A stretch of DNA of 64,000 nucleotides, from positions 344,570 through 408,569 of the forward strand of contig JADJFV010000002.1 of the NCBI GenBank assembly GCA_016708435.1, in the 5' to 3' direction. A program made the translations under genes and the position numbers. The DNA comes from Leptospiraceae bacterium. Its GTDB lineage: Bacteria; Spirochaetota; Leptospiria; Leptospirales; Leptospiraceae. The notes beneath the pieces are model-generated. The model was not told the origin of the DNA. It ran no database searches and saw only the letters and a program-made list of their open reading frames with translations. Position 1 is the first letter of the stretch. Each line of letters starts with the position of its first letter. This document shows positions 1 through 8,715 of this stretch, one piece after another.

Positions 1-879
1 AACGGATATACAAACTTGACCTGCGTATGCAAACGCACCAAATACACAGCGGCTAACGGCTCTTTCTAAATCGGCGTCTTTGTGAACAATGACCGCAGCG
101 TTTCCTCCTAGTTCGAGACAAACTTTTTTGTGACGAGCGAGTGTTTGCAATTCCCATCCTACACGATCACTTCCTGTGAAGCTAAGAGTGGATACCCGCT
201 CATCCTTCACCATTACTGAGGCTAATTCATTTGAACAGTGAACAACTTGAAACGCGGCGAGAGGAATTTTTTCGAGGGAATCGGAAATGAATTTTGCAGC
301 ATCCGCAAAAACTTGCGCAAGTAAATTTGAAGCTCCAGGTGCTTCAGGGGATGGTTTTAAAATTACACTTGCTCCGATAGCGAGGGCAGGGGCGACTTTA
401 TGTGCAACAAGATTGAGTGGAAAATTAAAGGGAGTGATTGCTAAAATAACTCCTCGTGGTGTAAGAAAGCTTATTGCAGAATCAAACTCCCTTCCGTTTC
501 GATCGCTGTCTAGTGGAATAATATCTCCCGCATAACGTTTACATTCCTCACTTGCAATTTGAAAACAGGAAATTGCGCGACTTACTTCGACTTCTGCGAG
601 CATAATTGGTTTACCTGCTTCTTCGATTATGACGGAAATAAATTCGTCTCTACGTTTTTCAATTCCCTCTGCAATTCGTTCTAGCAAAATGGATCTTGTA
701 TAGCGTGAAACTTTTTTGAATTTATCAAATGCGGATTTTGCAAATTCAATTGCTTCCTCAACCTCTGATTCCCCTGCTTGTTCACAAAGACCAACAGTGG
801 TTTCAGAAAAAGGGGAAGATATAATGCGAGTATCCCCAGTTTCTTTCCAATCTCCGCCTATCCAAAGTTTGTATCGCAA
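1..879 (-). CDS. Aldehyde dehydrogenase, C-terminus beyond window
   Basis: NAD(P)-dependent oxidation of an aldehyde to an acid is the family reaction; the substrate cannot be told. The visible 293 residues run from a TTG start at 879, chosen because an AGGAG lies 8-9 bases upstream and no ATG fits. The N-terminal nucleotide-binding half is clear: a TPFNFP segment, an ILKPSPEAPG segment, FTGSDRVG, the general-base glutamate in LELGGNAA and the catalytic cysteine in GQVCIS close to the window edge. The gene is cut by the left end of the window and not visibly broken. It stands alone upstream of an SGNH hydrolase gene on the same strand, 91 bases away. The closest subfamily looks like lactaldehyde/phosphonoacetaldehyde or non-phosphorylating GAPDH-type enzymes, which is inference. 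Confidence 0.9.
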   Translation of the reverse strand, partial: MRYKLWIGGDWKETGDTRIISSPFSETTVGLCEQAGESEVEEAIEFAKSAFDKFKKVSRYTRSILLERIAEGIEKRRDEFISVIIEEAGKPIMLAEVEVSRAISCFQIASEECKRYAGDIIPLDSDRNGREFDSAISFLTPRGVILAITPFNFPLNLVAHKVAPALAIGASVILKPSPEAPGASNLLAQVFADAAKFISDSLEKIPLAAFQVVHCSNELASVMVKDERVSTLSFTGSDRVGWELQTLARHKKVCLELGGNAAVIVHKDADLERAVSRCVFGAFAYAGQVCISV

Positions 880-970
880 TTGATTTACTCCTACTTCATT
901 TTTTTATTTTTATAGTCATAGAGCAACTAGAAAAAATCAAGCGCAATAGAAGTTTTAGTGTAGGCTCCTT

Positions 971-1729
971 TTAAAAACTGATACCGCACTGGCTTGAAAT
1001 CTGTGCCTTGTATTTTGGGTAGATGGTTGCATTGTAATGAATTTGATCTAGCATCAAGGAACTGTCTGGCGGATCAGTCTCTGTCACGCCAAAAATAGGA
1101 AGGGGATTTATAAAACAAGACACAAGCTGGCTAACTCCTGCATTGACTGGATTTTTAGCAAGATTTTCATTCGGCAAAAGAATGGGATGAATTCCTATTA
1201 CGATGCTGTTTGCATTCCATTTTTCTTTTATTCTAAGAATAACTTTTTTCATTGTGTCAATGCTAGTCGCACTCGAAACTTTTCTTAGAACTCCATTTCC
1301 GTCTCCAGTGGCGATCAATACATTCTTTGGATAACACTTAATAGCCTCCATTTGATAAAGATAATCACAGGCTGTATTTCCCGAAACTGCATAGTTTAAA
1401 GTTTTTGTAGTATCATAAAATGTTGAAACAGAGCGTGCCAAGTCCATCGTAGAATCTCCGATAATTATTGTTTCGCAAGAAGTTGAATAATTTGCAAATT
1501 CCGTTGTTGCATACTTTGTATAAAGTGAATTCATACTTTTGTATTGGGTTTTACAATCGTTTGGATTCTGAGATTTCTGATAGTTATACGCTACGGCTAA
1601 TAGCAATAATTCGTTTCTGGTGGGATGCTGTGGTTTTGTGTTTTGGCAATCCAGTATGAAAAGACAATAGAATAATACCACCGATGCACACCGAAGACAC
1701 CGATAGAGATATAAAAATCTAATTGGCAT
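971..1729 (-). CDS. SGNH/GDSL-type hydrolase, putative lipoprotein
   Basis: This 252-residue protein looks like an exported SGNH-fold esterase. Block I is IIIGDSTMDLAR (nucleophile Ser), a GN pair sits in VSGNTACDY, and the C-terminal D-x-x-H block is LDQIHYN. A hydrophobic N-terminal stretch ends in FILDC, a relaxed Leptospira-style lipobox, so surface or periplasmic anchoring is likely. The first 25 codons overlap a low-complexity ACCGA-rich segment (about 1675-1715) that resembles dispersed intergenic repeats, so the original signal peptide may have been replaced or the real start could differ. It begins 4 bases after the upstream zinc-ribbon remnant. Substrate is unknown; acyl groups on glycans would fit the neighbouring acyltransferase. 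Confidence 0.65.
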   Translation of the reverse strand: MPIRFLYLYRCLRCASVVLFYCLFILDCQNTKPQHPTRNELLLLAVAYNYQKSQNPNDCKTQYKSMNSLYTKYATTEFANYSTSCETIIIGDSTMDLARSVSTFYDTTKTLNYAVSGNTACDYLYQMEAIKCYPKNVLIATGDGNGVLRKVSSATSIDTMKKVILRIKEKWNANSIVIGIHPILLPNENLAKNPVNAGVSQLVSCFINPLPIFGVTETDPPDSSLMLDQIHYNATIYPKYKAQISSQCGISF

Positions 1730-1733
1730 TAGT

Positions 1734-1931
1734 CTAATAAATCCAAGCCATCGGTAATAATTTCAATTGCATCAATGATATCAAAATTGCTTTATTCCAT
1801 TTATCCGCAGGGATGTATTGTAAAATATTTTTCTCCAAAAGAAAATGTCCAAAGCAAGATTGACACATGGCAACCATTCCATACTCAGTTTTCACTTTTT
1901 CTAAGGTTTGATTGTATCGTGGACATTTCAT
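1734..1931 (-). CDS. Short zinc-ribbon protein, probably a remnant
   Basis: A 65-residue frame begins MKCPRYNQTLEKVKTE and continues with CQSCFGHFL. This is the N-terminal zinc-ribbon layout of zf-TFIIB-like proteins (CPxC...CxxC-G-F), but the second cysteine of the first pair is tyrosine (CPRY), so zinc binding is probably lost. A hydrophobic tail follows and the frame ends abruptly 4 bases before the next gene. The start at 1931 is used instead of an upstream ATG at 1994 because the latter lies inside the acyltransferase gene, whose stop is at 1937. It may be the truncated end of a larger membrane protein. No function is assigned. Confidence 0.45.
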   Translation of the reverse strand: MKCPRYNQTLEKVKTEYGMVAMCQSCFGHFLLEKNILQYIPADKWNKAILISLMQLKLLPMAWIY

Positions 1932-1936
1932 AAAGT

Positions 1937-3085
1937 TTACGCTTTCTTTTCTGTTCCAGTTATCCTGCCTATAATTCCATACGCCAGTTTCCATACAATG
2001 AGCGGAATAGCAATGTTAATCACAAAGGTGATAATCCAGCCCAGATAAAATCCACCGAAGTAATAAGGATCTATCATATGCATTAAGTGAATGGTCATTG
2101 GATGAAGTAGAAATAGGGCAAGACTATTTTCGCCAATGTAGGCTAATCCAGAGTAAACTCGTTTCCATTGAACAGATTGCGTTGATTCCATTTTAATCCC
2201 AAGAAAGGTGAGAACAACGAAACAAGCGATTGGATAGAATAAGAAATGATTTGAAATTTCTAGGTTTATGCTGACTGTGAAGTAGGTGACTACGGCTAGA
2301 TATAGAAACATTGCAAAAAGGAGTGTTGGGAAATAATATCTATTTGCCTGTAGTTGCTCTAAGAAAATTTCTTTGTTTGTTAAAATTCTTTTAGCACTGA
2401 ACCCTGCGACAAAGAAGAAGAGGTAATTTGAAAAACTAATTGCTTCCAGATTACCGAGGATAGGCAATGAACTTGGATAGAAATGGTTCGAAGCAAAGTT
2501 GAGTAAAAAAGAAAATACAAGCACGGAATGAAAAATTCCTGAACTCCAAGTTTGAATATTTCGAAATACAAATGCAAATAGAAAATAAAATCCAAAGAGA
2601 AGAGGGACATAATAATAAGGTTGGAAGACTTGTCCGAGAAGAAGCTTTGGAATTATGTCTGATAGAAAATCAGCAGGTGGATATTTTGTGAAGTATCCAA
2701 TGCAGGCAATGATTACGTATGGCACCAGCAAATTTTTAAGTTTAGAAACCCAGAAGGCGGAGTTTCCTTTCCAGGAAAGAAAGAATCCAGAAGAAAAAAT
2801 AAAAGCTGGAACACAAAATCGGGAGAGATTTGCCAGCCATTTGGATGAAATTAACTGAGTATCTTTCGGATGAAAGAACGCAAAATAGGAATCTATATGA
2901 ATAATTACAATGGAGCACATTGCAATACCTCTAACGAAGTCCACAACTTGGCTTCTTTCTCCTTTCTTGGTCGGTGTTGCTGTGGAAAGAGTAAATAAAT
3001 TTTTGAATGACGAAAAACTTACTGCGAGTAAGATGAAAAGAATCATTCCAAAAAGTTCGATATATAAATTAGTTGTTTGTATCAT
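1937..3085 (-). CDS. Acyltransferase 3 family membrane protein
   Basis: An integral membrane O-acyltransferase of the OafA/NRG-4 (acyltransferase 3) family, which moves acyl groups onto envelope glycans or lipids. After a short N-terminal helix, the signature VVDFVRGIAMCSIVIIHIDS contains the conserved arginine and histidine expected at the start of the domain. About ten hydrophobic helices follow, and a conserved late histidine lies in LALFLLHPM. The length of 382 residues is normal for the family. A longer start at 3205 would overlap the divergent cNMP gene, so the ATG at 3085 is preferred, although its ribosome binding site is weak. The acceptor molecule is unknown; the SGNH hydrolase downstream is a common functional partner of such enzymes. 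Confidence 0.8.
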   Translation of the reverse strand: MIQTTNLYIELFGMILFILLAVSFSSFKNLFTLSTATPTKKGERSQVVDFVRGIAMCSIVIIHIDSYFAFFHPKDTQLISSKWLANLSRFCVPAFIFSSGFFLSWKGNSAFWVSKLKNLLVPYVIIACIGYFTKYPPADFLSDIIPKLLLGQVFQPYYYVPLLFGFYFLFAFVFRNIQTWSSGIFHSVLVFSFLLNFASNHFYPSSLPILGNLEAISFSNYLFFFVAGFSAKRILTNKEIFLEQLQANRYYFPTLLFAMFLYLAVVTYFTVSINLEISNHFLFYPIACFVVLTFLGIKMESTQSVQWKRVYSGLAYIGENSLALFLLHPMTIHLMHMIDPYYFGGFYLGWIITFVINIAIPLIVWKLAYGIIGRITGTEKKA

Positions 3086-3198
3086 GCTTGTATAGGAAGT
3101 TGTTAAATATTGGGATTTGTAAACCCTATTGTTATAATCGAATATGTTCAAGAATTTTTTATACAAACTAAATCGTTTTTCCGAATCGAGGAACTTAA

Positions 3199-3588
3199 AT
3201 GGCATCCATTGTTAGTTTAAAAGCGGGCAAAACTATCTTCAAAGAAGGGGATTTTGGAAAGTCCATGTACATCGTCCTTGAAGGCACGGTAGAAATTTAT
3301 GTAATTTTAAACCGACAAGAGACACATCTTGCTACTATGAACCAAGGTGACTTTTTCGGAGAGATGGCATTGTTTCGTGATAAACCGAGAAGTGCCTGCG
3401 CGAGGGTAATCACTGACGTTCGTTTAGCAGTCATAGAGAGTCGTGCACAATTAGAAAAATTTCTATCGGATAATCCGTTGTTTGCCGCTAAGATGGTAAA
3501 TATTATGGCGGCGCGTTTGGCGAATACAAACGATTTACTCTTTCAGAAAATCAACGAGCTATCCGCAAAGAAAATGGAATTCCAGTGA
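3199..3588 (+). CDS. Cyclic nucleotide-binding domain protein
   Basis: A stand-alone CAP-type effector domain of 129 residues. The beta-roll is visible as FKEGDFGKSMYIVLEGTVEI and the phosphate-binding cassette as FGEMALFRDKPRSACARV, with the conserved arginine and acidic residue needed to bind cAMP or cGMP. There is no DNA-binding helix-turn-helix and no kinase or channel attached, so it probably acts by protein-protein contact. A GAGGA ribosome site lies about 7 bases upstream of the ATG. An ExbB/MotA-type gene starts 10 bases after its stop, suggesting co-transcription. The partner regulated by ligand binding is not known. Confidence 0.85.
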   Translation: MASIVSLKAGKTIFKEGDFGKSMYIVLEGTVEIYVILNRQETHLATMNQGDFFGEMALFRDKPRSACARVITDVRLAVIESRAQLEKFLSDNPLFAAKMVNIMAARLANTNDLLFQKINELSAKKMEFQ

Positions 3589-3598
3589 GTTTTCCTTT

Positions 3599-4132
3599 TT
3601 GAATTTATTTTCCCTTTTTCAATCTGGCGGATTCTTAATGTATCCGCTTGCAATTATTACAATCATCAATACTTCACTTATCTTGCACCTCTTCACTACT
3701 CTTTTGAGATTAGTAAAAGATGTTAACTCCATTCAAAAAAAAACTCCGTCTAGCTCTATAATGAAATTATTGTTTAAAGCTTCCAAGCATTCTGGAAAAA
3801 GAAAATTCTGGATGGTGTTTGAGGATCAGCTGGTGCTCTACGAGAGGCGTATTTATTGGTTGAGTAACCTTGCCGGCTTATCAACGTTATCCGGTCTGCT
3901 CGGAACTGTGATTGGAATTTATATTTCTTTTCAAAACATGAAAGTAAGTGGTTCGGCTTCAGCGGAAGTATTTGCGGATGGAATCGGCGTTGCTTTACTT
4001 ACAACAATTGCTGGACTCATGATAGCCATTCCCTCTATGATGTCTTTCTATATATTGAAACATTTACTAGAAGTCATAGAAGAAAAGGCGTATGCATTTT
4101 TATTTCATTCGGAAGAGGCGAATATTCATTAG
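3599..4132 (+). CDS. MotA/TolQ/ExbB proton-channel family protein
   Basis: A 177-residue inner-membrane protein with the ExbB/TolQ layout: an N-terminal helix following a GG-x-x-MYPL element, a cytoplasmic loop, then two helices with the family signature LSTLSGLLGTVIGIYISF and GVALLTTIAGLMIAIPS. Such proteins form ion-conducting energising complexes with ExbD/TolR. The start is TTG at 3599; the preserved GG...MYPL segment justifies it over the internal ATG at 3638. No ExbD/TolR partner lies next to it, so it is either an orphan or works with a partner encoded elsewhere. Its 3' end overlaps the convergent UspA gene by 4 bases. Confidence 0.8.
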   Translation: MNLFSLFQSGGFLMYPLAIITIINTSLILHLFTTLLRLVKDVNSIQKKTPSSSIMKLLFKASKHSGKRKFWMVFEDQLVLYERRIYWLSNLAGLSTLSGLLGTVIGIYISFQNMKVSGSASAEVFADGIGVALLTTIAGLMIAIPSMMSFYILKHLLEVIEEKAYAFLFHSEEANIH

Positions 4133-4566
4133 CCGAATGGAATCATGAGCACTGGAACTTTTGATTCATGGACAATGGTTTCGTCAATGTCTTGCACAAA
4201 AATCTTATAGAGTAGATTGTGTTTGTGATGTCCAATGATAACTAAGTCAATATTCAACTTAACAGATTCTCTTAGAATCATATCAACAGTAGCCCCTTGA
4301 ACTAAAAGTCCCTCTGCATCAAATTTCTTTTCGCGGAGTTCATCAGCATATCTTTTAACAAGCTTGTGCTCTTTTTTCAATTCATCGGCGCGATGATCGC
4401 GAATGTATTGTGGACCAACTTCGTAACCCACAAAATCTGGATCAGGCGCAGCAATATGCACAAGCCAAATCTTGGAGCCAAATTTTTCAGCAATGGACAT
4501 TGCTTTGTCGAGTAGGACTGAGGTTTCTTTTTCTTCGAAGGTAACGGTAACGAGTAGATTTTTCAT
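4129..4566 (-). CDS. Universal stress protein (UspA) family
   Basis: A 145-residue UspA-fold protein: N-terminal beta strand MKNLLVTVTFEEKE, a central strand KIWLVHIAAPDP and the last strands DLVIIGHH and VPVLMIPFG. The ATP-binding signature of the family (G-x2-G-x9-G-S/T) is not preserved after IIGHHKH, so it belongs to the class that may not bind ATP. It lies 27 bases downstream of a CBS-domain gene in the same direction and the two are probably co-transcribed; CBS/UspA pairs often sense energy state. The biological role in this organism is unknown. Confidence 0.85.
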   Translation of the reverse strand: MKNLLVTVTFEEKETSVLLDKAMSIAEKFGSKIWLVHIAAPDPDFVGYEVGPQYIRDHRADELKKEHKLVKRYADELREKKFDAEGLLVQGATVDMILRESVKLNIDLVIIGHHKHNLLYKIFVQDIDETIVHESKVPVLMIPFG

Positions 4567-4593
4567 AATTGGAATGCCTTTGTTTCTATGTTT

Positions 4594-5013
4594 TTATTCC
4601 TCAAACTTTTCGTCAAAGAAAATTACATTCATTAAGTCTTTCGATGTAACAATACCTTCCAGTCTTCCTTCGTCATCTAATACAACCACTGATTCTATAA
4701 GATGATTATTCATTTCGTTTACTGCATCATATGCGTTTGCATTTGCATTAAGAGCAATCAATCTATGATGTGGTTGGACTTCCTCAATGGTTTTCAAAAG
4801 AATAGCTTTATCGTTATTCAAGGCAAACTTTAGGAAATCTGTGACAGACATGACTGAAACTGGATGATGTAACTCATCAACGATGACAAGGTGGTGAATA
4901 TTTTTCGAACTCATTTTCCGAGCTGCGTCTTGCCAAGTATGCTTTAGACTGACAGTAAAAACATTTTTTGTCATTACATCTCTTATCTTCAATCCATCAA
5001 ATGAACTCTTCAT
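4594..5013 (-). CDS. CBS domain pair protein
   Basis: A 139-residue protein made of two CBS motifs: the first around IRDVMTKNVFTVSLKHTW to HHLVIVDELHHPVSVMSVTD, the second around IALNANANAYDAVNEM to SVVVLDDEGRLEGIVTSKDL. Tandem CBS modules bind adenine nucleotides and act as regulatory sensors. The start at 5013 is favoured over an ATG 14 codons upstream because AGAGAGGAAA lies just before it. It is the first gene of a two-gene unit with the UspA homologue downstream. The regulated target cannot be inferred. Confidence 0.85.
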   Translation of the reverse strand: MKSSFDGLKIRDVMTKNVFTVSLKHTWQDAARKMSSKNIHHLVIVDELHHPVSVMSVTDFLKFALNNDKAILLKTIEEVQPHHRLIALNANANAYDAVNEMNNHLIESVVVLDDEGRLEGIVTSKDLMNVIFFDEKFEE

Positions 5014-5169
5014 TTCGTTTCCTCTCTTAGAAATCTTGATATTTGATAATATCATATTGTCTCAGTCTTGGCAATAATTTTTAAACATTTACCATTTCTT
5101 TCCAAAAGATAATTTTCCAATAAAAAGAAAATGGGTTGATTGTTTCTAATATATTTTCAAAATAAATTT

Positions 5170-5568
5170 ATGAAAATAATCAAGATTTTTTTTATAACTC
5201 TATTTCTCCTATCGTTTCAAATTTTATTTTCGCAAGAAACGGAAATGGTAACGATAACTCTTCTAAGAAAGAATGTGCAGGTCATCGTCAATGGTGAGTC
5301 AAAAGTTCCAAAAGTCGATGAAGAATATCCTTTAACTGCTAAAGTCCAGTCTGATGGAATGGGTTTTTTAGAATTCAAATACAAAGATACTGTTTACCGC
5401 GTTGAGAAGAATACAACAATTCTTCTTTCTGATGTTATCAAGTCTTCTGGAATAAAAAATTTTAAACCAGATGGGAAAACTGACACCGCCGGCGTTCGCG
5501 GGGGAGATGTAAATAGAAAGAAGAATAAAAAGCAAAAGCCCAAAAGAAAAGTAGAAGAGGATAAATAA
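5170..5568 (+). CDS. Secreted small protein with basic tail, unknown function
   Basis: I do not recognise this 132-residue protein. It starts with a signal peptide (MKIIKIFFITLFLLSFQILF, cleavage near SQ-ET), followed by a beta-rich middle part and a C-terminal Lys/Arg-rich tail (RKKNKKQKPKRK). The ATG at 5170 is used because it begins the signal peptide; an upstream TTG at 5140 is possible. The segment DTAGVRGGDVN recalls the loop seen in FecR/SH3-like secreted proteins, but this is not enough for assignment. It is monocistronic, followed by a hairpin. Confidence 0.6.
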   Translation: MKIIKIFFITLFLLSFQILFSQETEMVTITLLRKNVQVIVNGESKVPKVDEEYPLTAKVQSDGMGFLEFKYKDTVYRVEKNTTILLSDVIKSSGIKNFKPDGKTDTAGVRGGDVNRKKNKKQKPKRKVEEDK

Positions 5569-5655
5569 CTCACCTTACGCAAGGTGAGTGACCAGCGTGC
5601 CCAGCGCTGGATTTGGGGCTACACCTAACGGTGGGTTCGCTGCCGCGGGCTATTG
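5569..5655. repeat. GC-rich palindromic intergenic element / bidirectional terminator
   Basis: Immediately after the secreted-protein gene lies a perfect 8-bp stem with a 4-base loop (CTCACCTT-ACGC-AAGGTGAG, 5569-5588), then the palindrome CCAGCGCTGG and the small hairpin CACC-TAAC-GGTG. The segment is much richer in GC than its surroundings and separates two convergent genes, so it can end transcription from both sides although a long T run is missing. It may be a REP-like mobile palindrome. Confidence 0.5.
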
Positions 5656-5696
5656 ACTTTATTGCTTTGTGTATAATGGGTAAACAAGTATTATCC

Positions 5697-7598
5697 TCAA
5701 TCAAAGATAAGTAGCCTTTCTACTTTGTTTTCATCGAATGAAAGGCCTATCTTATCTTTTTTTTCAAAAATAATAAATTTGTTTTGCTTCTTATATTTTT
5801 TTCCAAGCTCTTTTTCCACAAGAGATTTATCTGAGCCAATTTTAATTTCTCCATAGGAAGGACTGTCTTCTCCGAGCAAATGGATTTGATGCACGATTCC
5901 GTCTCGCATATATACTTTGGAAGACTTTGTATCATAATACCAAATCTCCATTCCATCTTCTACTTTCGGTTTTCTATCTGGCTCTTTCCATAAAGAGAGA
6001 AGTTCTTTGATTGTTGTTCCGATTTGAATTCCATCGACTAATGAAGCTTTACCTTCGTCTTTTGGCGGGATTGAAACAGCGGCAGATTTACTGAGAAATT
6101 CAGCCCATTTGGATGAAGAGTCAAAATTTAAAAAATAGAATTTTACAGTTCCTTTTGCTGAATTCATATCAAGTATTGCCAAGTTCAGGATAACAGCGCT
6201 TATATCCTCTTCCTCTGCTTCTTTGTTTTTTATTGATTTTTGTAAATCTTTTACTAGTTGAAGGGCTTCGTTATTTCTACCTTGTCCTTTGTAGAATTCT
6301 TCTATCTCTGGAACAAGAACACGAGCCATCTCTTTAAATATTTCTCGGGATAATTTCGAATTGCCTTCTATTACTGCAAGCGTATGACAGAAAGCAAGGT
6401 TGTTTAGAGTTTGAACCGTTGGTTCTGCATGAAAAGAAGAGCGTGCAAGTTTCAGTGCGTTAGCCTCATCTTGTTTTTCTGGAGAATAAACCAATAGAAC
6501 AGAGAAGTTGGAAACAAACCAAGGGTCTTGATTTTCTTGAATTAAGGTTCTGTAAGCGGTTAATGCCTTGTTAAACTTTACTCGATCACCCGGGATTTTT
6601 TTTGTAACACTCTTTTGGGCTTTTTTATCGAAGACCATATTGTCACGAAAAGAGGGTAGGTCTATAATGCTTTTTAATTTTAAATCTTCCACTAATGCGG
6701 ATTCTATCCAGATTTTATGCAATGCTACTGTGCGCGCTTTCTGAAAATCCAGATTATCGGGATACGTATTCAATGCTTCGTCTAATTCTTTTAAAGCCTT
6801 TTCTAGATTACGAGAAGTTTGAATATCTGCAAACACATACTCCATCTTAGCCGCCCAAGCGTAAAGATCCTTATGCTCGGAATTTATTTTTGAAAGTCTT
6901 TCATTAGGAGAAGGGTGAGTTTGAAAATAGGTATTGGATTTTGCCCCAGCATTCAAATCTTTTTGCCTGATGTCATTTAGATGTTTAAGCATTTTTGTGA
7001 AATACTTTACATCATAGCCAGACCTTTGCAGTAATAGAATTCCGCTCATGTCAGCGTCTAATTCGAATTCTCTACTTTCCTCATTTTCATCCTTGGAATT
7101 TTTCTTTTCAATCTTAGCAAGGTATGATTTGAAACTATGACGATTATAAAAATGTCCTAATTCGTGTGCAAGCATTGGAGCTAAATATATTTCTCGATAT
7201 CTCTCAAATTCTCGAGTGTTAGGCTTACTTCCAGTATCCTTTTGAATCTGATTGTCCATTTCATCGAGTAGACCGGTAAGAATGATAAATTGTCCTCCAG
7301 GGAATGCAAATGCGTTAAATGCATCGTCTTTAATGATCGAGTATTGTGATTCAAAATTAGCATTGCCTGAATTACTTTTCAGTTTATGAAAAGTTGCGTC
7401 TATCGTATGGCGCCAATTTTTATGCTCTTTGATGTCGCCGCCTAAGGCCTTTGCATGCTTTTTGTAATCTGCTAAACTGAGAGATTGCACTTGTGACCAA
7501 AGGGCCTCTTCAAAATTTACTGACTCTAACGGAAAAATGGAATTAGCCGTAGCAATCAAGAAGGCTAAGAATATTGATTTAATTAGGTTTGTTTTCAT
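5697..7598 (-). CDS. M48-family metalloprotease with TPR-like region
   Basis: A 633-residue exported zinc metallopeptidase. After a signal peptide (about residues 1-24), an M48 peptidase domain contains HELGH at residues 145-149 and the third zinc ligand glutamate in EFELDADMSG, typical of BepA/Oma1-like enzymes that act on outer-membrane proteins or lipoproteins. The middle part holds helical repeats (TPR-like) around residues 260-460, and the C-terminal third ends with repeats resembling a protein-complex assembly module (GTTIKELLSLWKEPDRK). It begins only 2 bases after the DUF4384 gene stop, so the two are an operon and probably act together in the envelope. Confidence 0.85.
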   Translation of the reverse strand: MKTNLIKSIFLAFLIATANSIFPLESVNFEEALWSQVQSLSLADYKKHAKALGGDIKEHKNWRHTIDATFHKLKSNSGNANFESQYSIIKDDAFNAFAFPGGQFIILTGLLDEMDNQIQKDTGSKPNTREFERYREIYLAPMLAHELGHFYNRHSFKSYLAKIEKKNSKDENEESREFELDADMSGILLLQRSGYDVKYFTKMLKHLNDIRQKDLNAGAKSNTYFQTHPSPNERLSKINSEHKDLYAWAAKMEYVFADIQTSRNLEKALKELDEALNTYPDNLDFQKARTVALHKIWIESALVEDLKLKSIIDLPSFRDNMVFDKKAQKSVTKKIPGDRVKFNKALTAYRTLIQENQDPWFVSNFSVLLVYSPEKQDEANALKLARSSFHAEPTVQTLNNLAFCHTLAVIEGNSKLSREIFKEMARVLVPEIEEFYKGQGRNNEALQLVKDLQKSIKNKEAEEEDISAVILNLAILDMNSAKGTVKFYFLNFDSSSKWAEFLSKSAAVSIPPKDEGKASLVDGIQIGTTIKELLSLWKEPDRKPKVEDGMEIWYYDTKSSKVYMRDGIVHQIHLLGEDSPSYGEIKIGSDKSLVEKELGKKYKKQNKFIIFEKKDKIGLSFDENKVERLLIFD

Positions 7599-7600
7599 GT

Positions 7601-8560
7601 TTATTTCTCCCTTGTTTCAAAAACAATTCGATTGACATCGTATTTTGTTTTTCCAGTTTTATCTAATTGTAGAGTGATACCTTTTGTGCCTAACAAGCTT
7701 TTTGTGCTACCGGTATAAATTCCCTGTGAAACTCCATTTTCGAGCGCAACAGAGGAATCAGAGGCAATGACTACCATCGTATCTTCGCCGATTGGAGTGG
7801 AGGCTATGAGCTTGTATTTCTTTGGAGCGTCAGGAGGTGGAAAAGCAAACTCTTTGTTAGTCTCTACTTTGTTGTTGGATTGGTATTTGTTGGGAAATAA
7901 TTGTGTAATAGATCCATCCTGTCCATAGACTAGTATTGTAACGTATGCATATTTTTCTTGCTTCGAGCGGATAATGAATTCTACCCGCAACTCATCTCCT
8001 ATGACTGCTCCACCGTTATCCTTAGAGCCAAGTGCATTAGTAATTTCAATTTTATAGTCTCGTTTGCCCGGAGATTTTAGATTTGCTAATTCCTGTAATG
8101 ACTTTTCTCTTTCAAGAACGGCTAAGAATTCTTGGGAAGATGTATCATTCAAACCAGTCCAACTACCAATAATTCGAGAAGATTGAGTATGAACTATTCT
8201 AAAACTAGTTGAGCCTTTTTCTACAAGCACTAAGTAGGAAGCGCCTAACGTATTGCCCGCCTTCGCATAACTGCCTTCTTTTAGAATTCCCTGTTGACCT
8301 AATTTCATTTCCGTTAGTAAAGAATCAATCCGTGTCCGCTCGACTGGTTGTAAAAAATCGGTCTTACTCATGGTCGATTCGATTTCTGCTCTGAGATCAG
8401 GCTGGGGTCCGATGACGGCTACAGTCAATTTGCCGTTAGCATAAATGGGAAAGGAGAATAGAATTAAAAGTAAGTAACGCTTAATCTGAAGTCCTGAATT
8501 TTGAATGGATTGGATTCCGAATACACTTGCCAATTTAAATAAGAATGGTTTCATTTTCAC
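7601..8560 (-). CDS. CsgG/FlgO-like plus DUF4384 envelope protein
   Basis: A 319-residue exported protein. The N-terminal half (after a hydrophobic segment near residues 28-42) has the CsgG/LpoB/FlgO fold pattern LTVAVIGPQPDLRAEIE and GNTLGASYLVLVEKG. The C-terminal half matches DUF4384: AYVTILVYGQDGSITQLFPN followed by FPPPDAPKKYKLIASTPIGE. Such proteins are linked to secretion or envelope kinase complexes in other bacteria. It is the first gene of an operon with the M48 protease. The annotated ATG at 8560 gives an unusually long pre-signal segment; a start nearer 8480 is possible. Confidence 0.7.
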   Translation of the reverse strand: MKMKPFLFKLASVFGIQSIQNSGLQIKRYLLLILFSFPIYANGKLTVAVIGPQPDLRAEIESTMSKTDFLQPVERTRIDSLLTEMKLGQQGILKEGSYAKAGNTLGASYLVLVEKGSTSFRIVHTQSSRIIGSWTGLNDTSSQEFLAVLEREKSLQELANLKSPGKRDYKIEITNALGSKDNGGAVIGDELRVEFIIRSKQEKYAYVTILVYGQDGSITQLFPNKYQSNNKVETNKEFAFPPPDAPKKYKLIASTPIGEDTMVVIASDSSVALENGVSQGIYTGSTKSLLGTKGITLQLDKTGKTKYDVNRIVFETREK

Positions 8561-8646
8561 TCCCTAAAATTCTAACTATTAGTAGTGACTTGATTGATTG
8601 CAATAATATTTTGAGAATGAGCGAGTTGTCTCTTAAAAAAGTATGG

Positions 8647-8692
8647 CTTTAATGGACTAGACTGGTTTATTCCACGCCAGACCGCATTAAAG
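8647..8692. terminator. Imperfect hairpin downstream of vapC
   Basis: Arms CTTTAATG (8647-8654) and CATTAAAG (8685-8692) with an inner CTGG/CCAG pairing form an imperfect stem 24 bases after the toxin gene stop. No clear U run follows on the minus strand, so its role as terminator is weakly supported. Confidence 0.3.
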
Positions 8693-8715
8693 AAGTTTTA
8701 GATAATCTTATAAAT

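Noticed and set aside
4472..4705. 77-residue plus-strand frame
   Set aside because: It is opposite to the UspA and CBS genes and has no family features.
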